A stretch of 6,890 bases of DNA from Anaerolineales bacterium (GCA_919901875.1 CAKKQG010000434.1:1-6890), one strand, 5' to 3'; positions 1 to 6,677 are shown, counted from the first letter of the stretch. Numbers and translations are program-made. The notes: generated by a model from the letters alone, not told the origin.

Positions 1-295
1 GGAACAAGTTGAATTGTTGAAAGACCATGCCGGTCTCGCTACGGACGCGCTCGATGTTCCGCACGTCGTGAGTCAATTCGATGCCGTCTACGATGATCGT
101 GCCGCGTTGATGTTCTTCGAGGCGGTTGATGGTGCGAATAAAGGTGGACTTGCCCGACCCGCTCGGACCGAAGATGACGATCACTTCGCCTTTCTGCACG
201 TCCATATCAATGCCGCGCAGAGCTTGGAACTGCCCGAACCATTTATGCACATCGCGGCAGGAGATTATCGGTTGATTAATAATTTGCTCGCTCAT
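1..295 (-). CDS. aapP: Amino-acid ABC transporter ATP-binding protein, N-terminal part (runs off left edge)
   Basis: The gene starts at ATG 295-293 and continues beyond base 1, so only 98 codons are visible. The translation begins MSEQIINQPI and has a Walker A (P-loop) GPSGSGKST at residues 43-51 and a Q-loop VFQQFNLF at 91-98, the usual spelling in polar amino-acid importers (GlnQ/HisP/AapP family). The Walker B, signature and H-loop regions lie outside the window. It would be the cytoplasmic ATPase that binds the EAA loops of the two permeases and powers amino-acid import. It is the last visible gene of the aapJ-aapQ-aapM-aapP operon, 69 bp after aapM. No Shine-Dalgarno precedes the ATG: the mRNA there ends in CTCCAAAAAAT, and the rest of the spacer is an inverted repeat. 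The family call is secure. The aap symbol rests mainly on the neighbouring AapJ/Q/M-type proteins. Confidence 0.93.
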   Translation of the reverse strand, partial: MSEQIINQPIISCRDVHKWFGQFQALRGIDMDVQKGEVIVIFGPSGSGKSTFIRTINRLEEHQRGTIIVDGIELTHDVRNIERVRSETGMVFQQFNLF

Positions 296-308
296 ATTTT
301 TTGGAGAT

Positions 309-367
309 TAGAGGTTAGAGATTGGAGATTGACGCTCTAATCTCTAATCTCCAATCTCTAACTTCTA
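309..367. repeat. Purine-rich imperfect inverted repeat between aapM and aapP
   Basis: Two arms of 22 bp (309-330 and 346-367) are complementary with a single mismatch and enclose a 15-base loop. The arms are built from short variations of AGAGATT/GGAGATT on one strand and AATCTCT/AATCTCC on the other, so several pairing registers are possible. The right arm contains the aapM stop codon (365-367, TAG in mRNA). In the mRNA the structure would form just before the aapP start. It is followed by an A-run, not a U-run, so it does not look like an intrinsic terminator. It may be a dispersed intergenic repeat or an mRNA-stability element; that role is inference. Confidence 0.8.
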
Positions 368-1573
368 TCTTTCTCCCACTCCCATTCTCACTTCTAGTCT
401 TTGGCTGATGTACGACATGACATAGCTAAATATCCAATAGATCGCCGCGATGAACATATACACTTCGGGTTGTCGTCCAATGAAATCGGGTTGGGCGAGC
501 AAGGAGCGGGCGATGCCCAGCAGGTCGTAGAGTCCGACAATGGCGACTAACGACGTATCTTTGAACAGCGCAATGAACTGCCCGACTAGAATCGGTATCA
601 CCGCGCGCAGGGCTTGCGGCAGGATGATGTAGATCATAGTTTGAAAGCTATTTAACCCCAGCGCATCCGCCGCTTCGAATTGACCTTTGGGGATCGCTTG
701 TAAGCCGCCACGCACATTCTCTGCCAGATAGGCCGCGCTGAAGATTACGGTTCCAGCCATTGCGCGGATGACGCGATCCAGCGTGAAGCCTGCCGGAAGA
801 AACAATGGTAGCACCAATTGCGACATGAAGATGATGGTGATAAATGGCACGCCGCGAATGACTTCGATGAAGAGGATGCAAAACATCTTGACGAATGTGA
901 GTGATGACTGCCGCCCTAAAGCCAGCAATATGCCGAAGGGGAATGAGAAGACGATGCCGACGACAGTCAACAAAAAGGTAAGCAATAACCCGCCCCAAAA
1001 ATTTGACCCCACCACGCCGAAGAATTGTTTCTCTTCGTTTAAACCGCGCACCAGAAAAATCACGAGCGGGAAATAAACGATCCAAGAGAGGGTGGTGAGA
1101 CGGCTCAGCGATTTGCCACGCGCGCGCCCGATGAAGAATCCAGCTAACGCGGCAAAGGCGATGCCACCAAGATTGAGCCGATCATTCAACTCCAGCGAGG
1201 GGAAGAGCATGAAGAGGAATGGGGCAACGATCAGGGCGATGCCGGCTTCGCGCATCCCGCGCACCCACATCCCCCACGAAACTCCGAGGATGATAGCGGC
1301 GATATACATGCAAGCCCATATCCGCCACAACTCGCTCGGCGGGTATTGCCCGATCATCAGCAAACGTAAGTTGGCGTTGATCACTTCCCACTGGGCGGTG
1401 GTGAATGCCCAACTGATCATCGGGGCGAAGACGAGATAGAGAAGTGTCGCCGAGCCAAGCGTGAGCAGGGCGTCGTACCATGTGCTGAATAAATTTTTGT
1501 ATAGCCAACCTAGCACGGTATAACGTTCGGTGGGTGGCGGTAAAATTTTTCGATCAACGGTTGCCGTTGTCAT
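365..1573 (-). CDS. aapM: Amino-acid ABC transporter permease, AapM/BztC/YhdY type
   Basis: This 402-residue inner-membrane protein is the second permease of a general/polar L-amino-acid importer. Hydrophobic segments lie near residues 36-56, 86-106, 111-125, 135-149, 162-176, 192-219, 229-258, 270-287 and 370-390. The extra N-terminal membrane segments and the length are typical of the AapM branch rather than the roughly 220-residue HisM/GlnP permeases. The C-terminal half carries the ATPase-contact EAA loop: E300-A-A, G306, then I-L-P at 317-319, inside a stretch starting ENVRGG at 285. The start ATG is one base after the aapQ TGA, with GGAG (1581-1584) seven bases upstream, so translation is probably coupled. 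The last residues (MGVGER) are encoded by a purine-rich tract that runs straight into the downstream inverted repeat and may be repeat-derived. Confidence 0.93.
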   Translation of the reverse strand: MTTATVDRKILPPPTERYTVLGWLYKNLFSTWYDALLTLGSATLLYLVFAPMISWAFTTAQWEVINANLRLLMIGQYPPSELWRIWACMYIAAIILGVSWGMWVRGMREAGIALIVAPFLFMLFPSLELNDRLNLGGIAFAALAGFFIGRARGKSLSRLTTLSWIVYFPLVIFLVRGLNEEKQFFGVVGSNFWGGLLLTFLLTVVGIVFSFPFGILLALGRQSSLTFVKMFCILFIEVIRGVPFITIIFMSQLVLPLFLPAGFTLDRVIRAMAGTVIFSAAYLAENVRGGLQAIPKGQFEAADALGLNSFQTMIYIILPQALRAVIPILVGQFIALFKDTSLVAIVGLYDLLGIARSLLAQPDFIGRQPEVYMFIAAIYWIFSYVMSYISQRLEVRMGVGER

Positions 1574-1574
1574 G

Positions 1575-2597
1575 TCATCGCTCCACCAAACGCACTTTGT
1601 TGTTATACCAATTCAATATCGCCGAGGTGATCAAGCTCAACGACAGGTAGATCGCCATGATGATGGTGATCATCTCAATAGATCGACCTGTTTGATTGGA
1701 GATGGTGTTGGAGATTGACAGGAGATCAGGATAGCCGATGGCGACGGCCAGCGACGAGTTTTTAGTGAGGTTGAGATATTGACTGGTGAGCGGCGGGATG
1801 ATCACGCGCATGGCTTGCGGCAGGATGATCAGGCGCAGGGTCTGCCACCAACTAAATCCCAATGCGCGCGCCGCTTCCGTTTGTCCTTTGGAGATGGCTT
1901 GAATGCCGGCGCGCACTATCTCGGCGATGAAGCCGCCGGTATAAATGGAAAGACCGATCAACAACGCGCTGAACTCCGGCGACAAGGTGAGGCCGCCACT
2001 GAAGTTGAAGCCTTGCAGCTCGGGCACCTGAATCGAAAACGCGGGCGTAAGTGTGAACCAAGGGATGGTGAGCCCGCGATTGCTTAAGTATATAGAGCCG
2101 GGTATAGCGATTGCTTCGCGTACACGAGGTAGTTGCAAAAAGATTCCGCCGTGCAAAAAGACCAGCAGCACTAACAATGGAATGTTGCGCATCAATTCGA
2201 TGAAGACCCAAGCGATGCGGCTGACGATGAAGTTGGTGGAGAGCCGCGCCACGCCTACGACCAGACCGATGATCGTGGCAAAAAAGAGGCCCCACACACA
2301 GACGAGTAGGGTGTTGAGCAATCCTACTTGAAGGGCGCGGGCGAAATTATTTTCGCCCGAGTATTCGATCATCTTCTCGCCGATGTCGAACCCGGCGGTC
2401 TCCGTGAGGAATCCGTAGCCCAGTTGCATGCCCTGTCGTGCCAATGCCGCCAGCATATTTTGGGTGAACCAATAGGCGATAACGCCGATGATGAGAAAAA
2501 AAATTATTTGAGAGAGAACTTGAAGAAAACGTTCGTCGCGCAGGAAGGCGAATGGAGAGACGCGGGTAGATCGAGTCGGGGATGAGTGAGATGTCAT
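1575..2597 (-). CDS. aapQ: Amino-acid ABC transporter permease, AapQ/BztB/YhdX type
   Basis: This 340-residue inner-membrane protein is the first permease of the importer. It has a cytoplasmic N-terminus, a membrane segment near 27-46, and a periplasmic stretch with GFLTETAGFDIGE and a Y-S motif (61-80), which is characteristic of AapQ-like proteins. The permease core follows, with segments near 92-117, 123-152, 206-226 and 310-330. The NRGL motif (173-176) sits in the long loop typical of this branch. The EAA loop reads E241-A-A, G247, I258-L-P260, where the AapP ATPase should dock. AapQ and AapM form the heterodimeric pore. The ATG at 2597-2595 is the only plausible start before the first membrane segment, yet no Shine-Dalgarno is visible (upstream mRNA CATCCGAGCCGC), and a perfect palindrome ends 14 bases before it. 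The stop codon is one base from the aapM start. Confidence 0.93.
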   Translation of the reverse strand: MTSHSSPTRSTRVSPFAFLRDERFLQVLSQIIFFLIIGVIAYWFTQNMLAALARQGMQLGYGFLTETAGFDIGEKMIEYSGENNFARALQVGLLNTLLVCVWGLFFATIIGLVVGVARLSTNFIVSRIAWVFIELMRNIPLLVLLVFLHGGIFLQLPRVREAIAIPGSIYLSNRGLTIPWFTLTPAFSIQVPELQGFNFSGGLTLSPEFSALLIGLSIYTGGFIAEIVRAGIQAISKGQTEAARALGFSWWQTLRLIILPQAMRVIIPPLTSQYLNLTKNSSLAVAIGYPDLLSISNTISNQTGRSIEMITIIMAIYLSLSLITSAILNWYNNKVRLVER

Positions 2598-2611
2598 GCG
2601 GCTCGGATGCG

Positions 2612-2648
2612 CCAGACCTCCGAGTTCTTTAAGAACTCGGAGGTCTGG
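2612..2648. repeat. Perfect palindrome, 18-bp arms with a 1-base centre, between aapJ and aapQ
   Basis: CCAGACCTCCGAGTTCTT (2612-2629) is followed by one T and then its exact reverse complement (2631-2648). It fills most of the 65-bp spacer between the aapJ stop and the aapQ start. In the mRNA it forms a very stable hairpin beginning 14 bases after the aapJ stop codon. No U-run follows, so it is unlikely to be a simple intrinsic terminator. Its arm resembles the palindromes at 3878-3910 (12 of 15 positions match AGACTTCCGAAGTCT), which suggests one repeat family. A hairpin here could protect the aapJ message and reduce permease expression, as described for the intergenic REP sequence between malE and malF in E. 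coli; that parallel is inference. Confidence 0.9.
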
Positions 2649-2662
2649 GTCGCTAGATGGAT

Positions 2663-3817
2663 TTAGTTGAACGGCGGAGCATACAGCAAGCCCCCATTCG
2701 TATAGAGGTTGTTGAGACCACGCGGGATCGCAGTCTTGGTCTTGGGACCGAGATTGCGATCATAAATTTCGGCGTAGTTGCCAACCTGCTTGATGATATT
2801 GAAAGCAAAGTCGTCTCCTAATCCGAGCTTAGCGCCCATCTTAGCGTTGGCGTCCGCGCCGGTTAAACGTTTCACTTCAGGGCGAGCGTCTTTTGCCTTC
2901 ACATCAGCCACGTTGGCAGAGGTGATGCCGAATTCTTCGGCGAGGATGGTGGTGAAGACTGTCCACTGCATAATGTCAAACCATTGATCATCACCATGCC
3001 GCACCATCGGTCCGAGCGGTTCTTTGGAGAGTGTGAGATCCAAGATCACCGTGTCGGCTGGCGTTTTAAGCGTGGAGATGCGGGCGCTCAAACCGGATTT
3101 GTCGGTAGTGAAGGCGTCGCAACGTCCGGCTTCGTAAGCGGCAATCGCGGCATCAGCGGTGTCCACCACGAGCGGCTTGTAATCCACTTTGTTCGCTGCC
3201 ATATACTCGGCAAGATTCGGCCCGGTAGTGGTGCCTGTCTGGACGCAGATCGTCGCGCCCTTGAGATCGGCTAGCTTAGCGACTTTGAGTTTCGTCGGCA
3301 CCATGATGCCTTGACCATCGTAGAAGGTGGTGGAGACAAAATTGCCGGTGTTGTCGGTGTCGCGGGTGAGATTCCGCGTTGTGTTGCGGATCAACACATC
3401 AATTTCACCGGATTGTAAGGCAGGGAAGCGTTGCGCGGCGGTAACCGCGCGGTATTCCACTTTGGTGGCGTCGCCAAATACTGCGGCGGCAAGGGCTTTG
3501 CAGAAGTCTACGTCAAAGCCGGTGAACGCGCCTGTGCCTTTATCCAAGAAGCCGAAGCCCGGCACTTGATCGTTAACGCCACAGACCAGTTTACCGCGCG
3601 CTTTAACTTTCTTCAGCGTTTCGCCGAAACCGGCGGGGGCTGGCGCAGCGGCGGTAGCCGCAGGGGCAACAGTGGCGGCGGGCGCGGCGGCGGTGGCGAC
3701 CACGACTTTGGTCACTTCCACCACGCGAGTCACTTCAACTGTTTGCGGCGTGCCACTGCCGCAAGCTGTGGCGAAGATCGCCAGCGATACTAATACTGCA
3801 ATTACTTTTTTGTTCAT
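2663..3817 (-). CDS. aapJ: Amino-acid ABC transporter substrate-binding lipoprotein, AapJ/BztA/YhdW type
   Basis: This 384-residue extracytoplasmic binding protein (SBP_bac_3 family) captures amino acids and delivers them to AapQ/AapM. It starts at ATG 3817-3815, set by a strong AGGAGG. A longer in-frame reading from 3967 would run through the promoter and the leader palindrome and give no signal peptide. Residues 1-18 (MNKKVIAVLVSLAIFATA) form a lipoprotein signal, with the lipidated Cys at 19. Residues 26-40 hold the VEVTRVVEVTKVVV repeat, then an Ala/Pro linker to about 63. Both are typical membrane-tether features of Chloroflexota binding proteins. The binding domain starts near 66. It shows the AapJ-type motifs RGKLVCGV (74-81), GFDVDFCKA (100-108), FPALQSGEIDVL (131-142), FYDGQGIMVP (165-174), CVQTGTTT (191-198), GRCDAFTTDKSGL (231-243) and SKEPLGP with GDDQWFD (264-281). 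Substrate range cannot be read from sequence; polar or general L-amino acids are expected from the family. Confidence 0.94.
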   Translation of the reverse strand: MNKKVIAVLVSLAIFATACGSGTPQTVEVTRVVEVTKVVVATAAAPAATVAPAATAAAPAPAGFGETLKKVKARGKLVCGVNDQVPGFGFLDKGTGAFTGFDVDFCKALAAAVFGDATKVEYRAVTAAQRFPALQSGEIDVLIRNTTRNLTRDTDNTGNFVSTTFYDGQGIMVPTKLKVAKLADLKGATICVQTGTTTGPNLAEYMAANKVDYKPLVVDTADAAIAAYEAGRCDAFTTDKSGLSARISTLKTPADTVILDLTLSKEPLGPMVRHGDDQWFDIMQWTVFTTILAEEFGITSANVADVKAKDARPEVKRLTGADANAKMGAKLGLGDDFAFNIIKQVGNYAEIYDRNLGPKTKTAIPRGLNNLYTNGGLLYAPPFN

Positions 3818-3819
3818 TT

Positions 3820-3829
3820 CTCCTCCTTT
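3820..3829 (-). promoter_or_regulatory. Strong Shine-Dalgarno of aapJ
   Basis: The mRNA reads AAAGGAGGAG, two bases before the ATG at 3817 (AGGAGG core four bases away). It is the best ribosome binding site in the window. It decides that aapJ starts at 3817 and not at the longer in-frame ATG at 3967. Confidence 0.9.
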
Positions 3830-3877
3830 GAGTAAATGAAAAATAGGTTTGTATCCATGCTCAATAGGGTCCGGCTC

Positions 3878-3910
3878 AGACTTCCGAAGTCTGTGAGACT
3901 TCGGAAGTCT
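3878..3910. repeat. Double palindrome in the aapJ leader
   Basis: Two 15-base units, AGACTTCCGAAGTCT (3878-3892) and AGACTTCGGAAGTCT (3896-3910), are separated by GTG. Each unit is itself a palindrome (7-bp arms around one base). The two differ only at the central base, so they are also perfect reverse complements of each other. The mRNA can therefore fold as one 15-bp stem with a three-base loop or as two small hairpins. The block lies between the predicted aapJ promoter and the aapJ Shine-Dalgarno, 61-93 bases before the start codon. No U-run follows it in the direction of transcription. It belongs with the palindrome at 2612-2648 by sequence similarity. Its role is unknown: a dispersed repeat, an mRNA stabiliser or a protein-binding site are all possible. 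Confidence 0.88.
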
Positions 3911-3938
3911 TGGGATGGCAGGATAACATGTTGAGACG

Positions 3939-3967
3939 ATTATAAAGAAAAGATGGCGAAGGGGCAA
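3939..3967 (-). promoter_or_regulatory. Predicted sigma-70-type promoter for the aap operon
   Basis: Read on the minus strand, TTGCCC (3967-3962, four of six matches to TTGACA) is followed by a 17-base spacer and a perfect TATAAT (3944-3939). Transcription would begin near 3932, giving a leader of about 115 bases that contains the double palindrome and the aapJ Shine-Dalgarno. The -35 begins only 12 bases after the stop codon of the HD-GYP gene, and no terminator is visible between them. Read-through from upstream is therefore possible in addition. Confidence 0.75.
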
Positions 3968-3979
3968 GGTGGAGAATTA

Positions 3980-6034
3980 TTAAGCGATGATCCCCAAAAA
4001 CAAATCTACCGCTCTTGGGTCGAGATGTGTGCCTGCCAATGATTTGAGGTGTTCGCGCGTTTTCTCTTTTGACCACGCGGCGCGATAAGGGCGATCTGAT
4101 GTCAGGGCGTCCCAAATATCCACAACGGTAAAGAGTCGCGCCGCAAAAGGAATTTGCTCGCCCTTCAGCCCGCGTGGATAACCTGTGCCGTCCAATTTTT
4201 CGTGATGGCAGTAGGGGATGTCGAGGGCCGGGCGCAAGTAGGCAATAGGCGAGAGCAGTTCGTAAGCATATTGCGGATGCTTACGCATGATGATCCACTC
4301 TTCTTCGTTGAGAGCGTCAGGCTTGAACAAGATCAAATCGGGGACGCCCATCTTACCGATGTCGTGTAATAACGCACCGCGCCGAATGTGAAACAAGCCC
4401 ATCCCGCTCAGTCCGGCAAGTTGCGCCAACTCCAAGGTCATCTTGGTGACGCGCAGGGTATGACCCTCGGTTTCTTTATCGCGCAAGTCCAGCGCGTGCG
4501 ACCAGCCATCCAACGTCGTTTCATATGCGGAGATGAGTTCGGCGTTGGATCGTTGTAGGTTGTTGAACAACGTGATGTTATCAATGGCAATGGCGGCTTG
4601 CCCGGCGAGTGTTTCCAAAAACTCTAACCATTCGGAGTCCGGGGTGAGTGTCGCGCGATGGAAAACTTCTAACACGCCTTTCACTTCACCCTTAGTCATA
4701 AGCGGCACGCCGTAATAACAGACGAAATTTTCTCTGCCGATCACCTGCGAGTGCAAAAGTGAATTGTCTGCGTGTGAGAGGTCGCCAACATTGACGGTGC
4801 GACGCTCCATCACCGCCTGTCCGGCGTAGCCTTCGCTGATTGGCAATAGAGATCGCTTAATGTCCGTGGCGCGGAATCCTTGACCTGCGACGAACTCTAA
4901 CATCCCACTTTGGCGCAAGAGTAAAACATCGGCGGCATCTACGTTGAGCTGACTAATGGTCTGTTCCAGCATGATCTTGAGTATAAGTTGTAGATCGGGA
5001 CTTGCCGTGATCGCCAGGTCAATCTCCCGCAAGGCTTGTGTGCGTTTCAACCGTCGCGCCGACTCTTCAAAGAGTTGGGCGTTGGTGATCGCCTGCGTTG
5101 CTTGGTTGGTTAAACCCTGAAGCAACTTAATCTCACTTTCGTCAAACGTTCGCGATTCTCCGATAGTGCCAATGCCTAACACGCCGACGAGCTTCCCTTC
5201 GCGAGTCATACTAATGCCGGCAGCGCTTCGGATATTAAATTTGGCATACAACGAGTGGTCAGGTAAACCGGGCACGGCTTGCACATCCGGGAAGACGATA
5301 AGGTTTGTTCCCAACTGTTGTACAAAGGAATCGTACACGCTGCGCGGCGTCGGCGTGGCAAGAGTCCGGTATTCTAGCGGCGCGCCGATATGATGCGCGA
5401 CATAAAGCAGATCGCGTTGTTCATCATACAAACTGATGTTGACCAAAGGGACGTTAAGTGCCGTCGAAGTTTCTTCGCAGATAATGCCGAGGACGACCTC
5501 GAGGTTGTGTTGAGCATTGAGCAAGTTGGCGGTGTGGACTAAGGCTTCGGCGCGCGCGGCGGCGCGGCGAGTTTCCTCCACCATCTCGTGAAGGCGACGC
5601 TCGTTCTCGCGCAATTCCTCTTCTCTTTGTTTGCGATCTTCATCATGCCACTGCAAGGCCTCTGCCATGTTATCGAAAGCATAGATCAGTTCGCCTACTT
5701 CGCCTCGGGCTGTCGTGATGCCGCTCCGCGCACTCAAGTCACCATTTTGCAGGCGTTTTGCCGTCACGATCAAAACGTTGAATTGGCGCAGAAGAAAATG
5801 ATCGCCGACAATCCATGTTGCGGTGATGGTGAAAACAGCAATCCCGATCAACAGTGGCAAGTTACGAGTCGGAGTGTGGTTTGCGTCGGCGTAGACTGTT
5901 TCAACAACGATCATCCCCATCATCGGCAGGATGGCACACAGCACCAGCGCGATAAGTTGAAAGCGAAAACTGAAGATGAATCGTTTAAATGTGGCGCGGA
6001 TCAGGTCGCGCAGGTTTTTCCCGAAGAGGGGCAT
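3980..6034 (-). CDS. Membrane-anchored HAMP-GAF-GAF-HD-GYP protein, probable cyclic-di-GMP phosphodiesterase
   Basis: The 684-residue protein has two membrane segments (about 26-46 and 59-77) separated by only about a dozen residues. A HAMP-like linker (about 78-127), a charged coiled coil (128-165), GAF1 (about 165-320), GAF2 (about 335-488) and a C-terminal HD-GYP domain (about 500-684) follow. The HD-GYP motifs are complete: E521, GH at 524-525, HDIGK with H557-D558-K561, KHP with H586, HHE at 610-612 followed by DGTGYP (615-620), and D639 in VVDIWDALTSDRPYR. This predicts hydrolysis of cyclic-di-GMP at a di- or trimetal centre on the inner face of the membrane. With almost no outer domain, input probably comes through the GAF domains. 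The ligand is unknown. The start ATG lacks a clear Shine-Dalgarno (upstream CGTTTTACCACC), but an in-frame TAG 16 bases upstream excludes a much longer protein. The gene is 45 bp after the lone GAF gene. Confidence 0.93.
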   Translation of the reverse strand: MPLFGKNLRDLIRATFKRFIFSFRFQLIALVLCAILPMMGMIVVETVYADANHTPTRNLPLLIGIAVFTITATWIVGDHFLLRQFNVLIVTAKRLQNGDLSARSGITTARGEVGELIYAFDNMAEALQWHDEDRKQREEELRENERRLHEMVEETRRAAARAEALVHTANLLNAQHNLEVVLGIICEETSTALNVPLVNISLYDEQRDLLYVAHHIGAPLEYRTLATPTPRSVYDSFVQQLGTNLIVFPDVQAVPGLPDHSLYAKFNIRSAAGISMTREGKLVGVLGIGTIGESRTFDESEIKLLQGLTNQATQAITNAQLFEESARRLKRTQALREIDLAITASPDLQLILKIMLEQTISQLNVDAADVLLLRQSGMLEFVAGQGFRATDIKRSLLPISEGYAGQAVMERRTVNVGDLSHADNSLLHSQVIGRENFVCYYGVPLMTKGEVKGVLEVFHRATLTPDSEWLEFLETLAGQAAIAIDNITLFNNLQRSNAELISAYETTLDGWSHALDLRDKETEGHTLRVTKMTLELAQLAGLSGMGLFHIRRGALLHDIGKMGVPDLILFKPDALNEEEWIIMRKHPQYAYELLSPIAYLRPALDIPYCHHEKLDGTGYPRGLKGEQIPFAARLFTVVDIWDALTSDRPYRAAWSKEKTREHLKSLAGTHLDPRAVDLFLGIIA

Positions 6035-6079
6035 GGTGGTAAAACGTAACTACAATGAAGAGAATGAAAATGAAATTGG

Positions 6080-6670
6080 CTACGGCGACCAGTGTCGCTG
6101 GGTTTTCTCAAACAGCTGCGCGTTGACAATTGCCTGCGCCGCGTGATTGGCTAACCCTTGAAGCAGTGTCAATTCGGTTTCGTTGAAAACTCGCGCTGTG
6201 TTCCGCACGCCGACACTTAAGACGCCGATTAACTCGTTCCCCAGTAGGATCGCGGCGGCGACTGTGGTGTGGATCTTGAGTTCGGCATAAATGTTTGCGC
6301 CGAGCAGCGTGGAAAATGCCTGTGTGTTGGGAACGACGATAGCAGTTCCTATCTGACGCAAGACCTCGTCGTAGAAAAATTTCGATGTTCCATTGGTGCG
6401 GGCGAAACAATAGGGAAGCGCGCCGTGTGGGGCGGCGTACAACATCTCACCCTGCTTGTAAGGCAATAGAATACTTACAACATCAACACCCATCAGGAGT
6501 GACGTTTCATCGCACATAATACCCAAGACGGCATCCAACGCTAGCGGTTGCTCTAATCGCGTCGCCAGATGGACTAGCGATTTTGCGGCAAGGAGACTCT
6601 GTTGTGTTTTTTCCTCTATGCGGTTGCGCGCGGCGATGTTGTGATGAAGAGTGTTTGTCAATGTGAGCAT
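6080..6670 (-). CDS. Stand-alone GAF-domain protein
   Basis: This 196-residue soluble protein has a short helical N-terminus (about 1-35), one GAF domain (about 36-190) and no output domain. GAF domains bind small ligands such as cyclic nucleotides, or serve as dimer interfaces; no ligand residues can be assigned here. It is a paralogue of GAF1 in the downstream HD-GYP protein. Shared blocks include VLGI-C-ETS (48-57), a YDE/YDS-V-Q-GT stretch (100-109) and the end of the domain, where residues 147-188 match residues 282-323 of the neighbour at 25 of 42 positions without gaps. The start ATG is seven bases after the upstream stop. Its weak SD (GAAGG, 6679-6675) overlaps that TGA, suggesting translational coupling with the small upstream gene. 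It could be a detached sensor partner of the HD-GYP protein or the remnant of a larger sensor kinase. Confidence 0.85.
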   Translation of the reverse strand: MLTLTNTLHHNIAARNRIEEKTQQSLLAAKSLVHLATRLEQPLALDAVLGIMCDETSLLMGVDVVSILLPYKQGEMLYAAPHGALPYCFARTNGTSKFFYDEVLRQIGTAIVVPNTQAFSTLLGANIYAELKIHTTVAAAILLGNELIGVLSVGVRNTARVFNETELTLLQGLANHAAQAIVNAQLFEKTQRHWSP

Positions 6671-6677
6671 TTAACCT

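Noticed and set aside
14..340. A 108-residue plus-strand open frame at the left edge
   Set aside because: It is antisense to the aapP N-terminus, whose Walker A and Q-loop are clear on the minus strand; its C-terminal repeat comes from the inverted repeat.
309..367. Mobile-element terminal inverted repeats
   Set aside because: Nothing but a 15-base loop lies between the arms, and no target duplication or transposase is visible.
648..1085. A 145-residue minus-strand frame inside aapM
   Set aside because: Arg/His-rich composition in an alternative frame of an unambiguous permease gene; a coding shadow.
2612..2648. Intrinsic terminator at the end of aapJ
   Set aside because: The stem is strong, but no U-run follows on the minus strand and the permease genes continue directly; a stability or repeat element fits better.
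3878..3910. Two-unit CRISPR array
   Set aside because: Only two 15-base units with a 3-base gap, each palindromic, no spacers and no cas genes.
3876..4115. A 79-residue minus-strand open frame ending in a repeated TSEV motif
   Set aside because: It overlaps the 3' end of the HD-GYP gene in another frame, and its TSEV repeats are only the translation of the double palindrome.
5588..6049. A 153-residue plus-strand open frame with a hydrophobic start
   Set aside because: It is the antisense shadow of the membrane and HAMP region of the HD-GYP gene, with no family resemblance.
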